Positions 1 through 7,029 are shown, counted from the stretch's first letter. The stretch: 12,848 bases of DNA from a bacterium (GCA_024278555.1 JAJRSX010000208.1:1-12848); one strand, 5' to 3'. Made by a program: numbers and translations. The notes: generated by a model from the letters alone, not told the origin.

Positions 1-28
1 AAGATGGCGTGCATGGCGCCGCCGTCTC
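1..28 (+). repeat. Edge copy of the ~50-bp intergenic repeat
   Basis: Bases 1-28 are identical to 2601-2628, the outer half of the intergenic repeat that follows the HD-GYP gene. This copy is cut by the window edge and ends two bases before the ATG at 31. Confidence 0.8.
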
Positions 29-30
29 CT

Positions 31-681
31 ATGCACTGGCTCGTCCTCTACTACTCCCAGACTGGCCAAACCCGCCGCGCCCTGGAGGAGGTGGCCGCAC
101 CCCTGGTGGAGGCGGGCCACACCCTCGACTGGCTGCCGATCGAGCCGGTGGAGCCCTACCCCTTTCCGTGGCCGCAGCGCCGCTTCTGGGGGGTGGCGGG
201 TGAGTGCCGGCGCGGCCTCGGCTGTGCGATCCGACCGATCGAGCTGCCGCCCGCCTTCGACGCGGTCCTCCTCGGGGCGCAGCCGTGGTTCCTCGCCCCG
301 TCGCCGCCGGTGATGGGATTTCTCAACTCCGGCGACGCCGAGCGGCTGCGCGATCGGCCGGTCTACCCGGTGATCACCTGCCGCGCCGCGTGGCGGAAGA
401 GCTATCGCATGTTGCGGGCGGCGATTCTCGCCCACGGGGGCCGCATCCCCACCCGCCTGGTGCTCAAGGACCGCGCCCCGACGCCGCTCAACATCATCAC
501 CACGGTCTACCACCTCTGGTGGGGCTCCGACCTCCACGACCACCCCCTCGGCCGACCCTTCCCCCCCTTCGGCATCCCACCGCGCGGGTGGCGACGGGCG
601 CGTCGCTTCGGCGCCCGCCTCGCGATCGGTGAACCCACGCGCCCCGCCGACGGCTCTACAGGGGCGGCAGATAGGGGTTGA
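31..681 (+). CDS. DarA-like flavodoxin-fold protein (dialkylresorcinol biosynthesis-type)
   Basis: Predicted cytoplasmic flavodoxin-like protein of 216 aa from ATG 31. The N-terminal strand and phosphate loop read LVLYYSQTGQT (residues 4-14), the FMN phosphate-binding signature of flavodoxins. PYPFPW (42-47) and a second strand with LLGAQPWFLAPSPPV (about 80-94) match from memory the family annotated as dialkylresorcinol condensing enzyme DarA, which works with a ketosynthase (DarB) to make dialkylresorcinols; its role there is probably redox or aromatisation. No DarB ketosynthase or carrier protein lies downstream, and the left side is outside the window. Upstream in-frame ATGs at 4 and 14 fall inside an intergenic repeat copy (1-28), so 31 is the better start even though no clear ribosome-binding site precedes it. 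The C-terminal tail is Arg/Gly-rich and probably disordered. Fold assignment is firm; the exact substrate is not. Confidence 0.75.
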   Translation: MHWLVLYYSQTGQTRRALEEVAAPLVEAGHTLDWLPIEPVEPYPFPWPQRRFWGVAGECRRGLGCAIRPIELPPAFDAVLLGAQPWFLAPSPPVMGFLNSGDAERLRDRPVYPVITCRAAWRKSYRMLRAAILAHGGRIPTRLVLKDRAPTPLNIITTVYHLWWGSDLHDHPLGRPFPPFGIPPRGWRRARRFGARLAIGEPTRPADGSTGAADRG

Positions 682-934
682 CCCCCCTTTACCGGGTCGT
701 CACTCTTTCGTCACAAGTCTTATCCCTTACTGGTCTCGGGGCGTGGTTCCCGCCCGCTCTCCTTGGGCAACGTCGCGTACTCCCTCCCTTATCGCGTCGT
801 CTTCCACGTCCCTCCTCTCCACCACCACTCACGTCTACTCACATGGCCCACGCTCGACAGGCACATCGGCGCGCCGCCACGGCGGTGAAGAGAGGCCATC
901 CATCCACCCGGGAGGGATTCGGAGGAGTATCGGC
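682..934 (+). promoter_or_regulatory. C/T-rich leader of the porin gene
   Basis: This 253-bp gap holds no gene I can support. From about 684 to 845 the plus strand is strongly pyrimidine-biased and poor in A, with runs such as CTCCCTCCCTTATC and CCTCCTCTCCACCACCACTC. A TTGACC sits at 678-683, but no good -10 box follows at normal spacing, so I do not name a promoter. A C-rich, structure-poor transcript is the type of sequence Rho loads on, which makes a long regulated leader possible. The ribosome-binding site of the porin (GGAGGAG, 921-927) closes the region. Confidence 0.35.
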
Positions 935-2263
935 ATGAAGAACTTCAACCAGTGGTTCGGCGTACGGGCACGGCTCGTCTCCATGGGGCTCGCGGCTACC
1001 GTCGTCGCCCTGCCGGCGATCGCCCAGGCGGCAGGCGTCGAGGTGGGGGGCCAGGTGCGCTACCGCGGTGAGTACGACCTGCGTGACTTCAACCCGGACA
1101 CCAACGCCGACTTCGTCAACACCCAGCGCTCACGAGTCAACGTGAAGTACAACAACGAGCGCTACCACGGCTTCCTCCAGATCCAGGACGTACGCGTCTG
1201 GGGTGAAGAGATGAACACGCTCAAGGATGTCTCCGCCGACTCCCTCGACATGCACCAGGCGTACCTCAAGGTCGACGACGTCTTCGGCACCGGCGTCGGC
1301 GTCCAGGTGGGTCGCCAGGAGATCAACTTCGCCGACCAGCGCCTCGTGGGGGCGGTGAACTGGACCCAGAACGCCCGCTCACTCGACGGCATCGTCCTCT
1401 CCCGCGCCTTCGGCGACCAGGGGGTGGTGATCCCCTTCTACCTCCAGCTCACGGAGGCCGACCTCAGCGACGCGGTCCATGGGAGCAACGTGCTCGCGGA
1501 TGAGGGGAAGGATGAGGACTCCTATGCCGCCGGCTTCCACTCCGTGTGGAACGTTGCCGAGGGCCACTCCTTCCAGCCGCACCTCTACTACCTGCACAGC
1601 GGTGTGGGCGACAACCTCAACCTCTACACCCTCGGCTTCTACTACACCGGGACAAGCGACGCGGTGAGCTACGACTTCACCGCCGACTACCAGACCGGTG
1701 ATCAGGGTGACATCGACATCAGCGCCTACCTCGTCTCCGCCCATGTATTCTTCAACAGCGGCGACCTGAAGGTGGGGGCGGGGGTCGACTACCTCTCGGG
1801 TGACGACGACGCCACCGACACCGACAACAACTCCTTCAACACCCTGATCCCGACGAACCACAAGTTCTACGGCTACATGGACTACTTTCTCACCTTCGGC
1901 TCCACGAGCGATAACGTCGCCGGCCTCGGCCTGATCGACTACCAGCTCAAGGGGAGCTACGCGGTGGCGAAGGCGACGAAGGTGGCGGCCGACCTCCACT
2001 ACTTCCAGACCGCCGAGTCCACCGACTCCACCGGTGCCGATGTCCGCCTCGCCGGCGAGGACACTCTCGGCACCGAGCTCGACCTCACCGTGAAGCACCA
2101 GACCGGTCCGGTCACCGTCCAGGTCGGCTGGTCCGCCTTCATCAAGGACGACGGGATGGAGGCGAAGCTCTACCCGACGAACTTCGACAGCGACACGACG
2201 AATGACGTCTCCGTCGACAGCGTCGGCTACTGGGGCTACGTGATGGCGAGCCTGAGCTTCTAG
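935..2263 (+). CDS. Alginate-export-type outer-membrane porin
   Basis: Predicted beta-barrel channel of the outer membrane, 442 aa. ATG 935 is chosen because GGAGGAG lies seven bases upstream and it begins a good Sec signal peptide (Lys/Arg N-region, hydrophobic core LAATVVALPAIA, cleavage near AQA-A at about residue 33). The reading frame is open upstream of this ATG but has no signal there. The mature protein starts with a VEVGGQVRYRGEYDLRDF strand, followed by QRSRVNVKY and GFLQIQDVRVWGEE. This pattern is typical of the alginate_exp (AlgE-like) family. Alternating aromatic and polar strands continue to a C-terminal Phe (VMASLSF), the recognition signal for barrel insertion. Many such porins sit in bacteria that do not make alginate, so the substrate is unknown. 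The gene appears monocistronic, with a terminator just downstream. Confidence 0.85.
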   Translation: MKNFNQWFGVRARLVSMGLAATVVALPAIAQAAGVEVGGQVRYRGEYDLRDFNPDTNADFVNTQRSRVNVKYNNERYHGFLQIQDVRVWGEEMNTLKDVSADSLDMHQAYLKVDDVFGTGVGVQVGRQEINFADQRLVGAVNWTQNARSLDGIVLSRAFGDQGVVIPFYLQLTEADLSDAVHGSNVLADEGKDEDSYAAGFHSVWNVAEGHSFQPHLYYLHSGVGDNLNLYTLGFYYTGTSDAVSYDFTADYQTGDQGDIDISAYLVSAHVFFNSGDLKVGAGVDYLSGDDDATDTDNNSFNTLIPTNHKFYGYMDYFLTFGSTSDNVAGLGLIDYQLKGSYAVAKATKVAADLHYFQTAESTDSTGADVRLAGEDTLGTELDLTVKHQTGPVTVQVGWSAFIKDDGMEAKLYPTNFDSDTTNDVSVDSVGYWGYVMASLSF

Positions 2264-2288
2264 ACCTCACCCATCGCACCACAGGGAA

Positions 2289-2323
2289 GGGGGGTGTCGG
2301 CGTCGCCGGCACCCCCCTTTTTT
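2289..2323 (+). terminator. Intrinsic terminator of the porin gene
   Basis: A 13-bp GC-rich stem (2289-2301 with 2305-2317, one G-U pair) closes a three-base loop (GTC) and is followed by six T residues (2318-2323). It starts 26 bases after the porin stop codon. This is a textbook Rho-independent terminator on the plus strand. Confidence 0.92.
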
Positions 2324-2330
2324 CTCCCGT

Positions 2331-2399
2331 CCCCCGACCCCGGACCGAAGGGCCGGCCGGCGCCGCCGGCGCCGGGTCGCGGGCGTGGCCCGCTCCTAC
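2331..2399 (+). repeat. Half REPIN (REP-like element)
   Basis: The segment matches the inner spacer and right arm of the REPIN at 7030-7113, including GAAGGGCCGGCCGGCGCCG. It ends in the arm CGCGGGCGTGGCCCGCTCCTAC, itself a small palindrome. The left REP arm (GTAGGAGGGGGTTGCA in the other copy) is missing; the porin terminator tail occupies that place. Confidence 0.8.
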
Positions 2400-2404
2400 C
2401 CGTT

Positions 2405-2452
2405 TACATCGAGGATCCCCGGCCGAGCGCGCAAGCCGAAGATGGCGTGCAT
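2405..2452 (+). repeat. Truncated copy of the ~50-bp intergenic repeat
   Basis: Bases 2409-2452 are identical over 44 bp to 2571-2614, and the match extends four more bases leftward with one mismatch. After 2452 the sequence diverges, so the outer GGCGCCGCC end is lost. It directly follows the half REPIN, the same order seen at 7030-7174. Confidence 0.85.
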
Positions 2453-2502
2453 CCTCGCCACCCAAGGCCCCGTGTTCAAACCCCGCCCGCCCCCCCTTTG
2501 TA

Positions 2503-2628
2503 GGCGGCGCCAGGTGCGTCAGATTCGGCTTGCGCGCTCGGCCGGGGACCGGAGGCGTACTCGTTGTACGTCGAGGATCCCCGGCCGAGCGCGCAAGCCG
2601 AAGATGGCGTGCATGGCGCCGCCGTCTC
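2503..2628. repeat. Large inverted pair of the intergenic repeat
   Basis: Two copies of the repeat face each other with arms 2503-2548 and 2578-2623. The inner 25 bp (2524-2548 against 2578-2602) are perfectly complementary, and the outermost 10 bp (GGCGGCGCCA/TGGCGCCGCC) are also perfect, with a diverged stretch between. The loop is 29 bases. The right copy ends at 2628, immediately against the stop codon of the minus-strand HD-GYP gene. RNA copied from this region could form a very long hairpin. There is no T-run, so it is not a standard intrinsic terminator. Confidence 0.85.
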
Positions 2629-3726
2629 TCAAGAGGCGCCGGCGACTTTGGCCAGGTAGGGCACCGCCCTTGGCGGATCCTGGTACTTGTCCTGGACCTG
2701 CTGCACCTGCTCCTGGCAGCGGAAGAAGGCGTCTACCACCTGTGCGTCGAGGTGGGTACCGGTGACCCGGCGGATCTCCGCCAGGGCCCGCTCCCGCCCC
2801 CACGCCTCCTTGTAGGGGCGCTCGGAGGTGAGGGCGTCGTAGATGTCCGCCACCGCCACGATGCGGGCGTTCAGGGGGATCTCCTCTCCCTCCAGACCGT
2901 TGGGGTAGCCGTTACCGTCCCACCACTCGTGGTGACAGAGGGCGATCTCCGCCGCCGCCTGCATGAGGGGCGACGAGTGGCCCTCGAGGATGCGGGCGCC
3001 GTGGACGGTGTGCGACTGCATGATCCGCCACTCCTCCGCGTCGAGCTTGCCGGGCTTGAGCAGGACCCGGTCGGGGATGGCGATCTTGCCCACGTCGTGC
3101 ATCGGGCTCGCCTGGAGGATGGTCGACACACCGCTGTCGTCGAGCCCCATCTCCCGGGCGATGAGCATGGCGTACTGGCTCATGCGCACCACGTGGAGAC
3201 CGGTCTCGTTGTCGCGGAACTCGGCGGCGCGCACCAGCCGGGCGATGATCTCGCGGCGGCTCTCATCGAGGCTCTTGGAGTACTCGCTCACCAGCTCCGA
3301 GAGGTGGTCGGAGGAGGAGCGGAGCATGCTCTGGTAGGTGGAGAGGCGACAAAGGTTGCGCACCCGCGCCACCAGCTCAAGCTGGTCGAAGGGCTTGTTG
3401 ACGAAGTCGGTGGCGCCGGCGGCGAGGGCCTCCAGCTTCACCTCCCGCTGGTGGATCGAGGTCATGATGATCACCGGCACCATCTCCGTCTCAGGCCTCG
3501 CCCGCACGTGGCGGAGGAAGGTGAGACCGTTCATCTCCGGCATCTCAATATCGAGGAGGATGACGTGCGGCAGGTGGTCCTCAAGCCAGGTGAGACCGTC
3601 GAGGGGGTTGGAGAAGGACTCCACCTGGTCAAAGTGGGTGTGGTGGAGAACCCGCTCGAGGAGGTCGACCACGGCGGTGGAGTCGTCCACCACCAGGATC
3701 TGGGTGTCATTGGAGAGGTTTGGCAT
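2629..3726 (-). CDS. Response regulator with HD-GYP phosphodiesterase domain
   Basis: Cytoplasmic two-domain signalling protein of 365 aa, RpfG-like. The CheY-type receiver spans about residues 8-125: acidic pair D14-D15, phospho-acceptor D59 in ILLDIEMPEMNG, T89 and K111 (NKPF). A helical linker (about 130-165) leads to the HD-GYP domain: H210-D211 with K214 (MHDVGKIAIPD), then HHEWWDGNGYPNG (265-277), which carries the full HHExxDGxGYP signature, and DIYDALTSERPYK. All metal-binding and GYP residues expected of an active enzyme are present, so hydrolysis of cyclic di-GMP is likely; some family members cut cGAMP instead. No histidine kinase is adjacent, so its activating kinase is elsewhere. 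The start is the only ATG before the receiver domain, and its ribosome-binding site is weak. The stop codon touches the inverted repeat at 2503-2628. Confidence 0.93.
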   Translation of the reverse strand: MPNLSNDTQILVVDDSTAVVDLLERVLHHTHFDQVESFSNPLDGLTWLEDHLPHVILLDIEMPEMNGLTFLRHVRARPETEMVPVIIMTSIHQREVKLEALAAGATDFVNKPFDQLELVARVRNLCRLSTYQSMLRSSSDHLSELVSEYSKSLDESRREIIARLVRAAEFRDNETGLHVVRMSQYAMLIAREMGLDDSGVSTILQASPMHDVGKIAIPDRVLLKPGKLDAEEWRIMQSHTVHGARILEGHSSPLMQAAAEIALCHHEWWDGNGYPNGLEGEEIPLNARIVAVADIYDALTSERPYKEAWGRERALAEIRRVTGTHLDAQVVDAFFRCQEQVQQVQDKYQDPPRAVPYLAKVAGAS

Positions 3727-3825
3727 CGGCAGGCAGGACCCGGTGAGAGGGGGGTTCAGGCTCCCCTACCGTATCGACGCCGTGGCGCAGGCGATTAAAT
3801 CTCCTTGTAATGACTGGGTTTTTCC

Positions 3826-4701
3826 CTATCTGCCCCCTTTTCCAGCCCCCTCCTCCGGCGGCCGGCTCGCCGCCTCCCCGCGGAGGAGACAAAGGCCGCC
3901 GGCGAGGCTGACGGCGCTCACCAGGATGAGCCAGGCAAGGGCGAAGGCGGCCGCCCCGGCCCCCCTGACGCCCACCGTCCGGAGGAGGGCGACATACCCC
4001 CACTCGCGCGGGCCGAGGCCGCCGAGGCTGATCGGGATGGTGGCCATCAACCCCACCGCCGGGGCGATCCAGAGCCACCCACCCCACCCGAGGTCGAGGC
4101 CGAGGGCGGCGGCGAGGGTCGCGTGGACCGCCACGTAGAGGAGCTGCACCGCCACCGAGGCGGTGAGGACCGCCGGGGTCACCGCGGCGAGGCGCCTCCA
4201 TTGCCGCGCCAGGATGGCCACAACGAGCAGCGCGACCGCGACCACCGCGCCGCCCCCTGGGTAGCCGACCACCGCGAGGCCGGCGGCCGCGACCACGCAC
4301 AGCCCCCACAGACCGGTGGCGCGTTCGAGAAAGACGGAGGCGACCGCGTGCCGCGACGGCCGCCACCCCTCCCCCCCCAGCCGCGCCGCCCGAAAGAGGT
4401 CGCCACCCACGAGGGAGGGGAGGAAGAGGGAGAGGAACATCGCCGCGAAGTAGAGGCGCAGGTGGCGACCCACAGGGCGGCCACAGCCGAGGGTCGCGGC
4501 GATCCAGCGCCACTTGAGGGCGCTAAGCCCCTGGGCGGCGACGAACAGTCCGAGGGCACCGGCGGCAATCGGCAGGCGGATGCGCGCCAGGAGCACGCCC
4601 ACCGGCCGCCACTCCACCTGCAGGGCGAGGAGGAGGAGCAGCAGGAGGGAGAGGGCGACGCGAAGCAGCGGGCGGCGCAGGAGCCGTCCCGCCGCGGTCA
4701 C
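3826..4701 (-). CDS. UPF0104 / flippase-like integral membrane protein
   Basis: Inner-membrane protein of about 291 aa with roughly eight hydrophobic segments, related to the lysylphosphatidylglycerol synthase transmembrane region family (LPG_synthase_TM). Recognisable landmarks are FLSLFLPSLVGGDLFRAARL, FLERATGL and IPISLGGLGPREWGYVALL. Stand-alone members lack the aminoacyl-transferase domain, and their function is mostly unproven; lipid or lipid-linked sugar translocation is the usual guess. I prefer the GTG at 4701 because its GTGA overlaps the TGA stop of the upstream propeller gene by four bases, a normal coupling arrangement. A GTG at 4719 would add six residues. The C-terminus is a short Gly/Glu/Lys tail. 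The overlap implies co-translation with the propeller protein and a shared task at the cell surface, but this is inference. Confidence 0.85.
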   Translation of the reverse strand: MTAAGRLLRRPLLRVALSLLLLLLLALQVEWRPVGVLLARIRLPIAAGALGLFVAAQGLSALKWRWIAATLGCGRPVGRHLRLYFAAMFLSLFLPSLVGGDLFRAARLGGEGWRPSRHAVASVFLERATGLWGLCVVAAAGLAVVGYPGGGAVVAVALLVVAILARQWRRLAAVTPAVLTASVAVQLLYVAVHATLAAALGLDLGWGGWLWIAPAVGLMATIPISLGGLGPREWGYVALLRTVGVRGAGAAAFALAWLILVSAVSLAGGLCLLRGEAASRPPEEGAGKGGR

Positions 4702-6080
4702 CGCGCCCCGGAGCTCCACCGGCGCAGGATCGGCAGGAGCGCCAGGGGGAGGAGCATGGGCCAGGCGGCCGCCGCGCCACCGTTCGGGACCGTCTCACAG
4801 CCACCGCCCCCGGAGCCGCCGCTGAAGCCAAAGGCGGTGAGGATGAAGAGGCCGTTGTCGTCGGTGGAGAGGAAGATGTCGCCGTAGTCCTGGTCCATCT
4901 TGGCCACGCTCACCGAGGAGGCGTTGACGATCGCCCCCACCACTCCGGGGGTCGGGGTGTCGGTCCGGTCGAGGACGAGGACGCTCCCCTGGCGGTCGCC
5001 GAGGTAGACCTTGTCGTCGTCGACAAAGACCGAGTCAAAGCCGTCGGACTTGGTGAGGTTGAGGGAGGGGTCGATCTGGAGGATCTCCCGCTGGTCGAGC
5101 TCTCCGTTACTCAGCGACTCCACCCGCTTCACCAGGAGGCCGTCCTCGAAGACGATGTAGACGAACTCGCCGTTGGCGATGAGGTCGCGGTACGGGCTCT
5201 TGTCGCCGCCGGTGAAGAGGGCGGTGAGGCAGTTGAAGAAGGAGCCACACGAGTCCTTAACCCGAACCTTCTTGGGATCACCGGCATCGACCACCGAGAG
5301 CTGCTCATCAAAACCGAGGAAGAGGCGCCCGGACTCGTAGTCGAAGGACTTGATGTCGTCGCCGGCGTCCGCGAGGTTGTCGAGAAGGACCTGGCGGGTC
5401 TGTGTCCCGGTCTGCGACGCCGCCTTGATGCGGAAGGGGAAGGTGTCGATGTCGTCGATCACCGCCACTGAGCTGGTGGTCGCCTTGGGGAGGAAGAGGT
5501 CGGTATCCACCGCAAAATCGAAGAGGACGTACATGCGACCATACTCGACGATGATCCGCCGGTACTTGATGTTCTTCACCTTCGAGAAATCGAAGCCAAA
5601 GAGGTCGACGTCGAACTTGTCCCTCACATCGTCGATCAGGGCATCGGTGCGCACGAAGCGCACCGGCAGCTCGGTCTTGGAGATGTCGAAGACAAAGAGG
5701 TCATCGCCGTCCCCGGCCATGTAGAGGTAGTCACCGCTCACATCCAGCGTGCTGAGCTCGAAATCAGCGCCGGGCTCGGAGGCGATCGGGGCGGTCGCGG
5801 CGAGGCGCGGCCGGCTCCGCTCGCGCACGTCGTAGATGAAGACACGCCAGGCGCCCGTGGGATCCACCGACGACGGCGGACCAAACCCGAGCACGTAGAG
5901 ACGGTCGCCGCGCACCACGAAGTCGGGGATCCCCTTGGTGGGATCGAACTCGCCGGCCACCGGCAGGTGGGCACGGAAGTCGCCGGCGTCGAGATCGCGG
6001 ATCGACTGGGCGGTCGCGGTCACCGGAGAGAGGAGGGCCGCCGTAGCCGCCAGAATGGCCACCAACCATGCCGATCGCAT
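4698..6080 (-). CDS. Secreted beta-propeller protein with C-terminal sorting-type tail
   Basis: Exported protein of 460 aa. ATG 6080 follows AAGGGG at eight bases and opens a signal peptide (MRSAWLVAILAATAALL, cleavage near ATA-Q at about residue 25); the ATG at 6086 would sit too close to that site. The body holds about seven blades of one pattern, a strand with D/G-x-LY/VY then D-x-x-D: DRLYVLGFG, DYLYMAGDGDDLFVFDIS, GRMYVLFDF, GRLFLGFDEQLSVVD, EFVYIVFEDGLLV, DKVYLGDRQGSVLVLD and DIFLSTDDNGLFIL. It resembles LVIVD-type propellers. The last ~40 residues are GGSGGGGCETVPNG, a hydrophobic stretch (AWPMLLPLALLPIL) and RRWSSGAR. This order (Gly run, Cys, membrane helix, basic end) recalls GlyGly-CTERM or Synergist-type CTERM sorting signals processed by an intramembrane protease. 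Ligand and function are unknown. Confidence 0.82.
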   Translation of the reverse strand: MRSAWLVAILAATAALLSPVTATAQSIRDLDAGDFRAHLPVAGEFDPTKGIPDFVVRGDRLYVLGFGPPSSVDPTGAWRVFIYDVRERSRPRLAATAPIASEPGADFELSTLDVSGDYLYMAGDGDDLFVFDISKTELPVRFVRTDALIDDVRDKFDVDLFGFDFSKVKNIKYRRIIVEYGRMYVLFDFAVDTDLFLPKATTSSVAVIDDIDTFPFRIKAASQTGTQTRQVLLDNLADAGDDIKSFDYESGRLFLGFDEQLSVVDAGDPKKVRVKDSCGSFFNCLTALFTGGDKSPYRDLIANGEFVYIVFEDGLLVKRVESLSNGELDQREILQIDPSLNLTKSDGFDSVFVDDDKVYLGDRQGSVLVLDRTDTPTPGVVGAIVNASSVSVAKMDQDYGDIFLSTDDNGLFILTAFGFSGGSGGGGCETVPNGGAAAAWPMLLPLALLPILRRWSSGAR

Positions 6081-6132
6081 CGTCATAACCCCTTGTATTT
6101 TCAGCATGTTTTTCCCCACCCCGTGAGTGATG

Positions 6133-6162
6133 ACGCTACCAGAGGGATACAAAGAGGGTCAA
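6133..6162 (-). promoter_or_regulatory. Possible promoter of the propeller gene
   Basis: On the minus strand TTGACC (6162-6157) is followed after 18 bases by TAGCGT (6138-6133). The -35 is good and the -10 weak. The position would give a leader of about 45 bases before the start at 6080. Confidence 0.3.
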
Positions 6163-6174
6163 CGGCACCCGGAC

Positions 6175-6192
6175 GGCGGGTTTACACCCGCC
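6175..6192. promoter_or_regulatory. Palindrome in the divergent promoter region
   Basis: A perfect inverted repeat, GGCGGGT-TTAC-ACCCGCC, lies in the 155-bp space between the divergent propeller and barrel genes, 43 bases before the barrel start codon. It could be an operator or a leader hairpin for the barrel gene. The arms also resemble the core of the local REP arms, so a degenerate REP remnant is an alternative. Confidence 0.45.
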
Positions 6193-6235
6193 GAAGCGGT
6201 GGGCGAGACTGCCGCGCCTTCATCCGGAGCCGCCC

Positions 6236-6931
6236 ATGCGCGCAACCTTCACCCTTTTCGCCGCCCTCCTCCTCCCTGCCGCCGCCGCTGCTCAGGGGAT
6301 CGGCAACCCGGTCTTCTCCCACTACGACTTCGTCCTCCAGGGCACCGTCGAGTACAGCTCCATCGACCGCGACCTCGACTCGGGACGCCAGGACCCCGAG
6401 TCCTCCGAGCTCACCACCACCCTCTTCAAGGGGGTCGTCGGCATCCACCCGCGCCTCGACCTCTACGTCCTCCTCGGCCAGGCGAGCCTCGACCTCTGCT
6501 CCGGCGACGCCCAGGACATCTGCGGCGAGGACGGTGAGATCAGCGCCTCCGACTTTGCCTACGGCGGCGGCGTCCGTTGGACCTTCTGGCAGGGCAAGCA
6601 CGTGGAGGCGGCGGTCGGCGGCCAGGCCCTCTGGTTCTCGGTGAACGACCGATCGGAGAACACCAGCCGCACGGTCGACTGGGTCGGCTACCACCTCTTC
6701 GCCGGCGCCAGCTTCCCCACCGTCCCCTACGCCACCCCGTACATCGGGGTCGTCTACGACATCATCGACGCCAAGCTGAAGGGGCCGAACACCATCGACC
6801 TGGAGGCGGACTCCCCGACCAGCGCCTTCTTCGGCGTCGACGTCCCGTGGGGGAACTACCTCAGCCTGTCGCTGGAGGGTCAGCTCGGCGACAACACCGG
6901 CTGGACCATCGGGGTGAACGCCCGGTACTAA
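6236..6931 (+). CDS. Small outer-membrane beta-barrel protein
   Basis: Protein of 231 aa. GGAG at 6226-6229 precedes the ATG by six bases. The signal peptide is MRATFTLFAALLLPAAAAAQ, with cleavage around residue 19. The mature part consists of amphipathic strands separated by acidic turns: YDFVLQGTVEYSSIDRDL, LTTTLFKGVVGIHPRLDLYVLLGQA, FAYGGGVRWTFWQGKHVEAAVGGQ, and a final LSLSLEGQLGDNTGWTIGV ending in ARY. The terminal aromatic residue and the size fit an 8- to 10-stranded barrel of the OmpA/OprF-like or OmpW-like type. Two Cys (LCSGDAQDIC) in one loop could form a disulfide. I do not recognise a specific family. It is transcribed away from the propeller gene, so the two may share regulation. 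Confidence 0.75.
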   Translation: MRATFTLFAALLLPAAAAAQGIGNPVFSHYDFVLQGTVEYSSIDRDLDSGRQDPESSELTTTLFKGVVGIHPRLDLYVLLGQASLDLCSGDAQDICGEDGEISASDFAYGGGVRWTFWQGKHVEAAVGGQALWFSVNDRSENTSRTVDWVGYHLFAGASFPTVPYATPYIGVVYDIIDAKLKGPNTIDLEADSPTSAFFGVDVPWGNYLSLSLEGQLGDNTGWTIGVNARY

Positions 6932-7029
6932 GCTGCCGTCGGCTGCACAGAGCGCGTGGCGCTGCCGGGGAGCGGAAATGGAGAGGAGGCGGGCAACGCC
7001 CCGCGGGCCAGCCCAACCCCGCGCCCCCG

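Noticed and set aside
1379-2098. Long open frame on the minus strand inside the porin gene
   Set aside because: Its Val/Gly/Glu-rich product is the mirror of GC-biased codons of the porin, and it has no ribosome-binding site or recognisable domain.
2470-2500. GTTCAAACCCC resembling a tRNA T-arm
   Set aside because: The flanking bases do not pair into a T-stem, and no anticodon or acceptor arms can be built around it.
2331-2628. CRISPR-like spaced repeats
   Set aside because: The copies are few, unequally spaced, in both orientations and fused to REP arms. They match intergenic palindromic elements, and no cas gene is present.
2530-3798. 422-codon plus-strand frame opposite the HD-GYP gene
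   Set aside because: The His/Leu/Val/Gly-rich translation is an antisense shadow; the minus-strand protein has complete receiver and HD-GYP motifs.
3795-3812. AAGGAG ribosome-binding-like site on the minus strand between the flippase-like and HD-GYP genes
   Set aside because: No start codon follows at usable distance (ATTTAATCG), and the HD-GYP ATG is about 75 bases further on.
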